From the NCBI RefSeq assembly GCF_000002075.1, contig NW_004797490.1:1054595-1118594 (forward strand): 64,000 nt of DNA. Reading direction: 5' to 3'. This document shows, one piece after another, positions 11,873-22,600 of the stretch; within the stretch, counting starts at the first letter, position 1; each line of letters starts with the position of its first letter. The notes under the pieces are model-generated. The model saw only the letters and a program-made list of their open reading frames with translations. It made no database searches and was not told where the DNA came from. Position numbers and translations under genes: made by a program. The DNA comes from Aplysia californica. Its lineage: Eukaryota > Mollusca > Gastropoda > Aplysiida > Aplysiidae.

Positions 11873-12378
11873 GATCTATGTTACTTCTATCGTGGACTTG
11901 GACTCTCTTTCTTGCTAGGAGAAGTTAAAATTTAGATGTAGAATAGCTGGTAAAGTGTAGAATCGTGGCTTGCTTCTATTCGATCCAAGCATTTTGCTGC
12001 CTTTTGAACATAAATAGATCTATTGGAAGCAGTGTTGATTAAAATAGAAGCAAGGGGGCGCGCAGTGCCTTCCATAATCAGTCTTAGAAATCTAGCAAAC
12101 TACAATATTCTAGATGGAAGAGGCTAGCTGTACTAAATGACGTCTAGACCACCAGGCTAGCCGTACTTATGCATGCAATAAGATTGTGAATTTTATAACT
12201 AGATCTATAATTTTTTTACTGAATAGCTTGTAGATGTAGAATTATTTTGATATCTATAACTTTAAACGGAAGTCATTAGACGCAGGAGTAGAAAAAGGGA
12301 GATGAAATGAAGGGCAAATTTTAATAGTCACTTGTAAATTTATGTAAGGAATCATAATATTTCTTTGAAATTTATACT

Positions 12379-12700
12379 TTGACATTATGCATTCAAAGAT
12401 TCTTCAGTATTGTGAAGGTGTGCTCTGCTTGGGGGTCCTCAAACAGGTACCAGAAAAGAAGCTTGGAATCAGCAAACAGAAAAAATTACGTGACATTTCA
12501 TGCTTTTCCCAAATATGAAGTCATATCAAAGCGGTGGACAGCTGCTTTAAGAAGGGAGAACTTTACCCCATTACGCACAACATACATTTGCAGCTCCCAC
12601 TTCTTGCCCAGTGACTACAACAACAATGGATTTCGGCGTAAATCAAAATGACATAATGTACCATCTGTTTTTGCCTTTCCTCCTCATCTACAGAAAGTAG
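12379..12700 (+). pseudogene. P-element transposase, THAP DNA-binding domain
   Basis: The frame has the THAP layout: a first Cys (VCSAWGSS), FHAFPK, an invariant Trp (SKRWTAAL), then YICSSHFLPSDY and basic residues. After a TGA at 12650 the AVP-like box continues as NVPSVF. The second Cys of the C2-CH zinc site appears as Ser (CSAWGS), so the zinc site is damaged. THAP domains in P elements bind internal sites near the ends for transposition. About 270 bp of broken sequence separates this from the catalytic region. Confidence 0.7.
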
Positions 12701-12920
12701 CAACCCAACATCGACTAATTAAACGACAAATGCTGAAAATCACTCCAAAACCAATGCCTGTAAATCCCTTAATAAATGATCAATCCTATTCCATCAGCCC
12801 TTCGAAAGAAGAACAACGAGTGAGCATGAAGAAAAAAATGTGAGTCAAGATTTTACCGTCTGAGAAAACAACCAGAAAATCTATCGCCTTCAATCAAAAT
12901 AGCAGAAATTAACAAATCTT

Positions 12921-13836
12921 TTGAAGGCGGCGAAAGACAGAAATTTGATAGAAGAGAGTGCGTTTGAGTTAATTGAAAATACATTTGGTGGCATGTCTTT
13001 GGTGCTGTTTCAACATCTTCTGCAACAAAAAGACGTCAACAAACATTGTCGAACGTACAGCCAGGATAAGAAAGTTTGGAGCCACCCTCAATTTTCTGTC
13101 TCCAGCTGCTTATGAGTATGTTCACCAGACTCTAGGCCGGCCACACTGTGAAACATTGCTAAGATGGCAGGGTTCTGTTGATTGCAATCCACGTTTTTTA
13201 AGTCAAGTGCTTCACAGTGCTAGCAAGCAAGCAGAACAAAGAGGGGAGCGAATGTATTCCTTGGTGGTGGATGAGATGAGTCTAAGGACTGAAGTCATGT
13301 GGGACCGGTCTCTCCATCAATATACTGGCCATGTGGATTTCGGGGGTGGACCTATTGATAATACGGTTGCCTCTCATGCTCTCGTCTTCATGACCGTTTC
13401 ATTAAATAGTCGATGGAAGACACCAATCGCATACTTTTTTACAGACCACATCAACAGCTCCCAGCTGTCCCTTTCCATCAAAGAAACCCAGATGAAAACA
13501 GCTGAGAAGAGCCTGATAGTCACAGCCATTGTGGCCGACAGGTTAAAAGCCAACATGAAAGCTGCAAGCTGTCTTGGTTTCAACCTTTCAGCAACCAAAC
13601 CAACATGCCATACCAACCATTCCCATGAAGACTTCAATGAAGAAAAAATATGGTTCATATGTGATCCTCCCCATATGTCAAAGTTAACAAGGAATCTTCT
13701 GGTTGAAAGGGGGACAATCTATGTGTGGCAACACGATGGAATCTGCCCGCCAATTTCTTGGAAATACATACATCATCTCCATGCACGATCTACAGTCAAA
13801 AGACAGCCTATATCTGGCAAACAAGCTCGGATCTAA
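12921..13836 (+). pseudogene. P-element transposase, catalytic-domain region
   Basis: After a frame change near 13100 the reading is open for over 240 codons. It contains YEYVHQTLGRPHCETLLRW, then the RNase H-like strand MYSLVVDEMSLRTEVMWD with its first catalytic Asp, TGHVDFGGG, and a block with ADRLKANMKAASCLGFNL. These match the order in THAP9 and P transposases. IWFICDPPHMSKLTRNLL, the segment carrying the second acidic site and leading to the GTP-binding insertion, follows at about 13650. It is the longest intact piece of the fossil. Confidence 0.75.
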
Positions 13837-14365
13837 GCATGTGAACTACAACAATTTGAAGATAAGGGTAAATGTAGCAACCCAGAAGCTATCCTCGTCA
13901 GTAGCCACCGCCATCGGGATGATCTTCACCTTCCTGCATTTCAAGGCTCTGCACCAACGTGTGAGCTCATCCGGAACATTGATAGGCTCTTTGACCACCT
14001 CAATACAAAAAATCCATTTGCAAACGGACAGAAAGCACCATTGTCACTAGTAAACCAAGATCAATGGCACGGATTTTTTGCCAATGTGAAGAAGTACATT
14101 CTGACCTTGCTGGACTATAATGGGACACCACTGTATTCATCTCAGCGAGGCCAAGCCATCCTTGGCTTCATCATCAGCACCACTTCAACTATGGAACTGC
14201 TTGGCAGTGGAAAGCTTAATTAAGTACTTGCTGCCGCACAAACACTCCCAAGATCGCCTTGAAATGTTCTTCAATAAAATTTGTCGTCAAGGTGGCTGGA
14301 ATAATAATCCTATCTATGGAAGAAAGATTCCGCTACTCGATGCAAATCCTCCTTCACCAAAATGA
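13703..14365 (+). pseudogene. P-element transposase, GTP-binding insertion and C-terminal blocks
   Basis: Sequence shifts frame several times. Recognisable blocks are LQSKDSLYLANKLGSKHVNY, TQKLSSSVATAIG, NQDQWHGFFANVKKYI with QAILGFIISTTSTMELLG, and the motif SQDRLEMFFNKICRQGGWNN. The last is the P-element SQD-LE-FF...RGG-NNNP block near the end of the catalytic fold. At least four frame breaks are seen here, so the gene is clearly dead. Confidence 0.7.
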
Positions 14366-14597
14366 GGTGAAGGCACCATCATCAAGCAACACAATCCAGT
14401 TGCATGATACTCAAGAGCTCACAGTGGAAGCCCAACAGTGCCTCATCAACTCTTCTCAAGGAGCAGACACTAAGTTCATCATACAGGCAGAAAATCTGAA
14501 TGCAGCGATGTTCACAGATAGCCAGTGGCAGATGTCATGTCTTGTGTATACAGCTAGTTTTATTTTATCTGTAGGAGACTTATGAGGCGACTCAAGT

Positions 14598-15024
14598 GTG
14601 TCAGTTGCCAAGCTGCACTCAAGGATGACATGGAGTTTGGACCCCCGACTTCGGTTTCTGCAAAGAAAAAATGGCAAACTGGTGACACCATCAAATAGAG
14701 TCGTGGAGGTATTGAAGTGCACAGAACATGCCTTTCGCACAGTCATGCCTGAACCATGCACTATGGAGAAGCTTCCTCACCAGAAGAAAGTGGACATTCA
14801 TATCCAGCTACTTGTTGTAAATGCCCTTCAAGATAAAATAAACACTCTCTTTTCTTCAGATCATTTTGCCACTCATGAATTTGGAGTTGAAGACCACACT
14901 CTATGCAGCTGGTGAAAATAACTGCAAAGTCATACATCAACATGTGTTTGTGGAAAGCAGGAAGACAACACCATCAGCGAGTGATCTTGAAAGGAAGAGG
15001 CAGCAAGGGGATGAAACTGAATAA
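14598..15024 (+). pseudogene. P-element transposase, C-terminal tail remnant
   Basis: An open frame of 105 codons (VVEVLKCTEHAFRTVMPEP, then VVNALQDKINTLFSSDHFAT) follows the SQD block. It has the hydrophobic spacing expected of the P-type C-terminus, ending close to a TGA at 14914. Assigned by position rather than by a strong motif. Confidence 0.4.
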
Positions 15025-15164
15025 ATACATCCTCTTCAGCGGCCTGTAATGAGTCTCTTGCAAGTGTCAGGTCAGGGAGGGCGGTCCTGCTACTGGGACA
15101 AGTCATCCTGGGTAATCCGGTACAACCTGTTGATTAGTGGATTATCAATGGATATAGCAGTACC

Positions 15165-15878
15165 TTAACCCTTAAAACCCTGAATTCTTTTTTTTCATAC
15201 CTCCCTAGAATCCTGAATTAAAATTGAGATACTAGAAAAAATTAGGTTGGTTCATTATTTTGTTTACTGTGTTTTTAATTGTTGTTAGATTTTACTGAAG
15301 TTTGAAAATGTTATTTATATATGAATGCACAGTCTGAACAAAAGGGGAAAAGGTTAAAACACTGGTTTTTAGGACCAACTCTATGAGTTAAGTCTTGTGT
15401 GTGATCCCCGACACAATTTCAGTCAAAGTATCATTAGACCCAGCCGTAGATCTAGCCTCTGGTAGCTTTAGTGGTGATCTCCTGCCAATTCCACTATCGT
15501 CAAAATCATCATCGATGTTATGCGGAACATTGCAATCGTCTTCAACGGTCATATTTATCAATATATCCGACTGGGAGATCATTATTGGGGTCTGGTTTGG
15601 ATCAAAAATGTCAAAAATTTTGCGGCCTGGAGGGCTAAGCAGCGAAAAGTGACTAATTTTTCTTAAAAACTCGCAAAATTTCCAAACTTTCGGTGTAGAA
15701 CTGCTCTCATGACATTATCGGTACTTTCTGCTCGCGACAGAGTCATCTGGAGTTACATCCCCTGTTTCTAGCACTGGGAATTAAACGATAAAGTCGACCA
15801 GCGGTTACCAGCGGTATAGGAAAATAGGGCGTCAGCGGTTATCAGCGGTTACCAGCGGTATAGGGTTTTAAGGGTTAA
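15165..15878. mobile_element. TTAA MITE (piggyBac-like) nested in the P element
   Basis: The 714-bp segment starts TTAA plus CCCTTAAAACCCT and ends with the exact complement AGGGTTTTAAGGG plus TTAA. Just inside the right end the unit CAGCGGTTACCAGCGGTATAGG repeats, probably subterminal transposase sites. On the minus strand a 64-codon acidic piece (EDDCNVPHNIDDDFDDSGIG) resembles the acidic N-terminus of piggyBac transposases, so it may be an internally deleted autonomous element. Confidence 0.75.
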
Positions 15879-15902
15879 TGGTGAGTACAAAAAGGCTGTC
15901 TC

Positions 15903-15908
15903 TTTATT
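15903..15908 (-). terminator. candidate tafazzin polyadenylation signal
   Basis: Minus-strand AATAAA, the nearest clear hexamer downstream of the tafazzin stop (16505). It lies inside the right end of the P-element fossil, so the transcript would end in transposon sequence. No transcript evidence is available, and variant hexamers closer to the stop cannot be excluded. Confidence 0.3.
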
Positions 15909-16020
15909 GCTGAATTTCCCTCTGACTGCCTTCCTTTTCTCCCCCCCACCCCCTTTGTCCTGCCCCTTTTTCAATCTCAGATTTTACCCCAGTTCGTACA
16001 GGTGGCATCTGTATTCTCTC

Positions 16021-16102
16021 TCTCTCTTTCTATTTCTCCTTATTACATTCTATAACCTTGACCAATCGAGAGAAAGAGAGAGAGAGAGTGAGAGAGAGAG
16101 AT
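16021..16102. repeat. CT/GA-rich simple repeat
   Basis: A TCTCTCTC run followed by a GAGAGAGA run about 50 bases on, together an imperfect inverted simple repeat inside the P element. Confidence 0.7.
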
Positions 16103-16504
16103 TCATATTCAAAGTGTTTATGCTCTACACCCGCTAGCGCAACCTGCTGGACCAATGGCTGCAATGTCCGTTAGGCGCCCACTGCATTCTTGTTTAGAAC
16201 TGGGTCTAGATTCTATAATAGTAAGTCAGTAGCTGTTATAAACACTATCGCATACATATGTCAAGCAATAGCATTTAAATTAAAACTCTACTGATAGCAA
16301 CGGATGTAAGCTATTTTACAATAGGAAACATGATGACCCACATCAAAAGTACAACCCAGTGTATTTTGCCTCTTCATTAAATCTGTTATAATACTTGTTG
16401 ATACATAAAATGCATTGACATGTCTCTGATGTATTTCTGGTTGAAATGAAATTGTCCTAGTATCGAAAAAAATGACAGAAGCAAAATAAAACGACTTGCA
16501 AATG

Positions 16505-16603
16505 TCACGATGATTTAAATTCTTTGTGAAATGCCTCTGCAAGAACTTTTAGAGATTTGAACTCCTCTTGTATCTTGTCAGTTATGTGCTTCCTGATTTC
16601 TTT
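16505..16603 (-). CDS. taz: tafazzin last coding exon (residues 237-268)
   Basis: Encodes KEIRKHITDKIQEEFKSLKV and a short Lys/Phe-rich tail ending in TGA (16507-16505). It matches the human EMRKALTDFIQEEFQHLK helix. The acceptor is a long T tract followed by CCAG. Confidence 0.93.
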   Translation of the reverse strand, partial: KEIRKHITDKIQEEFKSLKVLAEAFHKEFKSS

Positions 16604-19600
16604 CTGGAAAAAAAAAAAGAAACAAAAAACTGATCAGTAGAGAAGTAATAGATGGTGGACAGTGTGGGAAAGAGAGAAGAGAAACAAAATATATCATTAA
16701 GAATGCAGGAAGAGAGAAAATACGAGCAATATGAGCAATCCTCCAACATAATTTCCATATTGTACATGAGAATATGGAGTGAGCAAGGCAAGCAAGGCAA
16801 TTGAAGGGTATCCTTCACATACACTGGTCTCAACCAATTCAATCCCATAAGTTCTGGAGCATTGTCAAACTTAATCTATATTATAATTATAATTGTATCA
16901 ATAATTCCCAAATACACAAAAATTTAACTTAAGGGTTATTCCATTCGTCATAGTGTAACTTTTCAACGATGACAGTTCAAAGTCAAAGCCATTTGTTCTG
17001 AACTTAAACCTGTAATTTAGAGAATTATTATCACTCCTTCCTTTAAAGTAACTCAGACACCTTTTCACCTATTTCAAAAAAATTGAACGAATAAAATTCA
17101 ACCAAAGGGACATCAGATTTGTTAATAAAGAGAAAAGCAGTCTGTGTGTGCGAGGAATATTAATTTTTGAGGGAGTAATCGTGGTGATCCGCCCATTCTG
17201 ATTTCAGGACATGGGCTGCAATGCCCCGACCATCACATTAAGTATCTCACCATGCTGAGACTGAGAATGTTGCGGGGGGCGAGGAGAGAAAAGGGTAAAT
17301 GCTGTTGAGGAGGCCTGGTTCTAGCAGTGTGGGGCCACACCCCACACATTAAGAGTGGCCCTTGCACAGTTACAAGAAAGGTTTGGAGAATGCCTTATAA
17401 GCTGAAAGCTCACAAATAAATGACCATTGCATTCCCCCAACTTGCACCCCTTTGATTATTTCCTTTGGGGTTTTTTTGAGAGATCTATGGAAACAACGTA
17501 CTTACTAAAACTCAAACAGTTAGAAACTCAATCCTGAACAGGAGGTCCAAATAATTAACCCAGAAATACGCTACAGGGTTATTTCAGATAAGCATATTCA
17601 ACTTGTCTGAAGAGAAATGGTCAACACTTGGAGCATACAATTTAAACGATCACCAGCTTCCCTGAGTTTATTTGGCAATGTCAATTCAAACACGCAAATT
17701 GATTTTGTTCGTACTGTAAACAAATTTGACACCCCCTTCATTGACTTTTATTTGCTCAAAGTTTTGTTGAAACTGGTCCAAAGATGACTTAGTTATAGTC
17801 TGGTATTAATAGTGCATTCCTTTTCTCTTGAACTCGTTTTGCTTTTACTGTCGAAACAAACAGAATCAGTAACACATTGATAAAGATGGTAAATGGCTTG
17901 AAATAGTCTACTGGGTATTGGCTACTTTCTGATAGCTAAAATTCAGTTCCATTTATAGAAAATTGTGTTAAATCTTTGAAACTGAACAGTGAATCTTTTA
18001 GTTTTAGTGAGAGTTTTACGGTACTTGCACCACAGTAAGGTCATATAAGTGCCGAAGATTAGAAGTGTTACAAGAAGAGTAACAAACACAAAAAAGGAGG
18101 AGAGATAAGGATGACAGATGTTTGATAGGAAAGAAGAAGCAAAGCACACCAGAGAACCTGCCAACCACCTGCACACTGAATCTTTGAAACATGACACAAT
18201 AAATCTTCACGATGAATTGCTCTCCTCACATAAAAAAAAATATACACATGAAAAAGAAAGGTCAAATATGACCCACAAAAATACTAATACTCATTGTCAA
18301 ACAAAAGGTTATGTTTTACTTTAAAAAATGGTTACAAAAAAAAATGCATTAGAAAATAATGCAACCTATGCATTAAAGGTAAACCAAACAAGAAAAAAAC
18401 TATACTATAAACAAAAGTTTCCCTTTTTGGATTAGTAATCATGGTAGACAAACGGTGTACAACATGACAAATGACTCACGGGCGTTTTCTTCATCGACCT
18501 GAGTCGTTCCAGATCTGATGAAAAGTCAAGAGGCTCTCCGATGAGAATGGTCACATGCTGAGGAAAACATCAGAAGTCTGATGGATGTCACATTATTAAT
18601 GCACATGTTAATTCAGCAAAAGAGAATCTATTTAAAAGGAAGAAAGAAAAAAATTAGGGATATACTGAAAGAAGTCTGCATGGGGTGCTCACGAATAAAA
18701 ACAATTAGGAAGATATAAATGCAATTTCTAGGATGCTTGAATCTATATTATAAAGACCTGGAACATCTTGCTGAAAAAAATAAAAAACAAAAGCAGCAGT
18801 AGTCGACCAAGAATAACATTCTAAGAGAATTTGGAAGAAATTGGGCGACAAGTGGAGACCAGGGTAACGTTTTTTTTAAAGAGCATCTAAGCAGAGAAAC
18901 AAAAGGCAAACTATGACCATGGTTGTCTTTGCCTGAATCAGAACCGACACTTGATGATGATAAATTCTCAAACCACTAGCTGTCATTTTCTGCTAATCGA
19001 CTCGCAAGACTGAATTTAAATTTGGTCTAAAAACACATTATTTAAATCAAATTTTACTGACTGTATTTTTCTTCTTCCAACAGCAGGTGTGATCAGAAGC
19101 CACAGTGGTTGCCTTTTTGTGTATGTGTTCTTCGTCAGATTACGAGTGTATATGTAGCCTATTTGAAAAAAATGTACGTTCAATATGGGCCAGTTTGCAT
19201 GAAACATTGATTCAATTCCTATTTTATTGTGAAGCGCCAAGAGCCATCAGGTTGTATAGAAGTGATCTTTATTATCATTTATTATTAATATTATGAAAGA
19301 CAGTTTCAATGAGAAGAACCAAACAAAAGACTTTTGGGGGCCCTTGACAGTAAAAATGCAACAGCACAAGCATGTATAATTACCTTCCTGATCTGAGGAA
19401 TATATGGCCTGGAGTTGGGTAAAACTGAATCCATTCCTGAAAAAACAAGGAACATCTTTCTTACACCATGCACAAATGGTAAAACATTTGTAAATTCAAC
19501 CAAAGTTACTTGTTGGGTACTGAATAAATTTTCTCCAAAGCAAATCAAATTTAGTGTGTACTGTAGGTAGCGTGACAATTATATCCATTGAATTTTTAAA

Positions 19601-22600
19601 GTATCTCATCACTTTGGTATCACTGGCGTCCATGTTGTAGTGATCCGGCGCTTCGCTGTTGAAAAACAGGAGACTGGAGTTCAACTCAAAAATGGTGAGA
19701 ATTTTTATCAAGTATCTCGGCCTTTCTCCAGGGATGTTGTATCCCTCTCAGCCCGAAATGGCCCTGACAAGCATAGTCGGAAGCCCACCTCCTAAATGAA
19801 CTAAATAGTGTCGATGGGGGCGTAAAAACAGCACACTAAATTCTTAAAACTTTGGTTTTGGTATATAATTCATCAGTAGCAGCATGTCAGTTCAAAACAT
19901 TTGTAAAGCTATTGATTAAAATTTATACTACAACCAGATTATCTTTCGAGTGAATACATCTTACGAGAGAGCAAGAGAGCAAAAAAATACAGACACCTTA
20001 AGCTATCTTAAGCTTGCTATCAATACCATCATATAAATACAGCAGACTGTATCTTTCAACATCAGTAAGTATCAAACCATAGTAAATGTGCTTACCAACA
20101 TGCCAAATAGGGAGTACGATTGGTGTTCTTTGGCAATCAGCTACTGCACGTCCCACCCCTGAAAAATACAGAACAAATGTAATCTTTTTTTAAAAGGAGG
20201 AGACATTTGGATAGCCTACCAGTTCAGTTGTCTTGAAATATAATGCTGTTCGGGAATCTGCATGCCCAACAGATCCTCTAACATCTTAAAATCAACAGTG
20301 CCCAAACTGTCAGCACAATCTTTTCTTAAATCATTGCTGAAAAATAGTAGGCTACAGCAAAAACCTGAATTCAGTGCTGGACAAAACATCACAGGAAAAG
20401 GAAAAGAACCCTTCCTGCCAAGGATTTCATCTGGATAGAAAACAAAACCCAAAGAAACCAACAAAGAATCTCCAAAACAAAGCAACAAAAAGAAATAACC
20501 TTACTAAAAATCTTGGAAGCACACCCTGAGGTTCAGACAAGAACACTTTTGCGAAACCACAACCAAGGCTACACAAGAGCTGCCCTAGACTACAACACAA
20601 GAGCTGTACTACACCACAATATCTCCATACAAAATGGACATGGTGACACTTATATGCCCACATTTAGACTTATTAACACAAACATGGACGAGACCTACTT
20701 GAGATTCCTTAAAACTATCTCAAAGAATACCCTAGAACAGCAATCACTCATCATAATAAACAGAATATTTTTAATGGTTATACTCACCCCATTTTAGCCG
20801 CAGGAACTCATTTGTCATGTTGATCTTCCCTGTACAATAGCAAAAATGGGAAATGCGTTGTGAGACTACAAATGAAACCATTCCACAGACACCAAAACAA
20901 AACATTCAAGAGCTCTGTAAAGTAATGCAAAAGCCCAAAGGTCATAAGCTTTATATCTCTAAACCTTCATCATTCTAAAAAAAAAAAAGTACCCACAAAA
21001 AATCGTTCCCCTCCTTCCTCCCTTTTCATCTTCTCTCTCTCTTCCTCCACCTCCCTCTCTCTCTCAAGTTATGTATATAACAAGAATGGCTGGAATGTAA
21101 AAAACTGAAATGTATATTTTTGGTGGTGCGCATGTGTTAATGTGTGCATGGGCGTATATCTGTGTGTGTTTTGTGCACATGTGTGTGTAATTTGTGCATT
21201 TGTGTGTGTGTGGGGGGAGTATGTGATTGCATTGAGCTCCATTTACCACAGACAGGAAAAAAATTAAAAGACAAAGCAAACAAAAAATGGTAAGCACTGC
21301 TTTGGGTTTTGTCAAAAAAATATTTTTATTATTAACACTTTCCCTACCACAAGCCGCATTTTGCGGCTCACGGATGCGGCTTGCGGACACGGCCTCGCTG
21401 GACCGAGAGCCGCAAAATACGGCTCGAGTGGCTCGCTATCTATTCCAATCCAGTAATGAAAAGATACAAAATTCTCGGCCGATCCACGTTTTCAAAATAA
21501 TAGAATAGACTTCCTGTTAGCAGATACGAAAGACAATATTACACTGACAGACGATTTTTAGTGATTTCAGCGCTTTTTTTGTCCCCTTCGAAGCGTAAAT
21601 ATCAGGAAAAAAAGCACTCCCTTGACTTCAGTATATTTCTCATACTTTCACTTCTATATTAGGTACACATACATAACTTTCAGCATTTCTTCGCATTACT
21701 AGAGGCAACCTACCTGGGAAGTTTGAGTGATGCTGTTGTTGTACGTTTTTAGTTATGACCTTTCAAAGCTGGAAAATTGTTGATTTCATATGACACCTTC
21801 GATATTGCATTATAATCACTTTTAGAAACCCCAAAGTAATACAATTGGAATAAATCTTCAATATTGTATCGCCATCTAATAGATTATTTTTTAACCTTCA
21901 GTTTGATGGACCATAAGATATGGTTGGTGTGTGTTTAGTTGGATGTTTTCACATTTTCCTTTGGCGGGGTAGGGACGTAAAAATAGGTAAGAAAAAAGCC
22001 CTGGGCCAGTGGTGGATTTTGGCCTGGTAGGAAAAACATTCCTCCTGCCCAACTTTTTTACTCAGAGCCCTACTTTGCCTTCAACCCACTTTTTTTAAAA
22101 AGGCAACTGCATGAATACCCATAACCTTTATCTAATCTAGCATGAATACTGAGCTCTGTGAAGATGCCATACCAACATGGCTGTCGCGAACATATTGGGA
22201 AATCCTGTATGACTTCTATTGAATTGATACAGCCAACCAAGAGTTGCTTTATTACAAAGAAAGTTTTGTTAAAACAATTTTATGAACAGTTCAAGATATT
22301 AAGGAAAAAGAGGTGCAAATTAGCAATAAAAGAAAATGTTCTTAGATTAGTAAATAAAACATTTTCAGCTTACCTTCAGGGAATATATGACACCAATTCC
22401 CTAAGTCAAGTTGGTCAACCATGTAATCCATGCCTTTCTGATAGACACCGTCTCCCCTAACAATAGGGAAAACTTTTCCAAGAGAAAAGAAGGTGGAGAG
22501 CAGGTTGCTCCCTTTGAAACAAACATCTTCAGCTGCTGATGAATACCTCATCCTCTTAGTATTTGCTATTTGCCTGGCTTTAAGTGCGCCTGTGTAGAGG

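Larger units (their letters stand above)
10766..16232 (+). mobile_element. P-element (P/THAP superfamily) fossil, near full length
   Basis: Inverted repeats bracket the element: CATAGACTTACTAT at 10766 and ATAGTAAGTCAGTAG ending 16232. Further in, AGAATCTAGACCCAGTT (10791-10807) has its exact complement from about 16196. CTGTTAT flanks both ends directly (10759-10765 and 16233-16239), close to the 8-bp duplication known for P elements. Inside is a plus-strand THAP domain followed by P-type transposase blocks in the right order. Later insertions are a SINE (10885-11420), a LINE tail (11690-11872) and a TTAA MITE (15165-15878). Without the recognised insertions it is roughly 4 kb. Confidence 0.75.
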
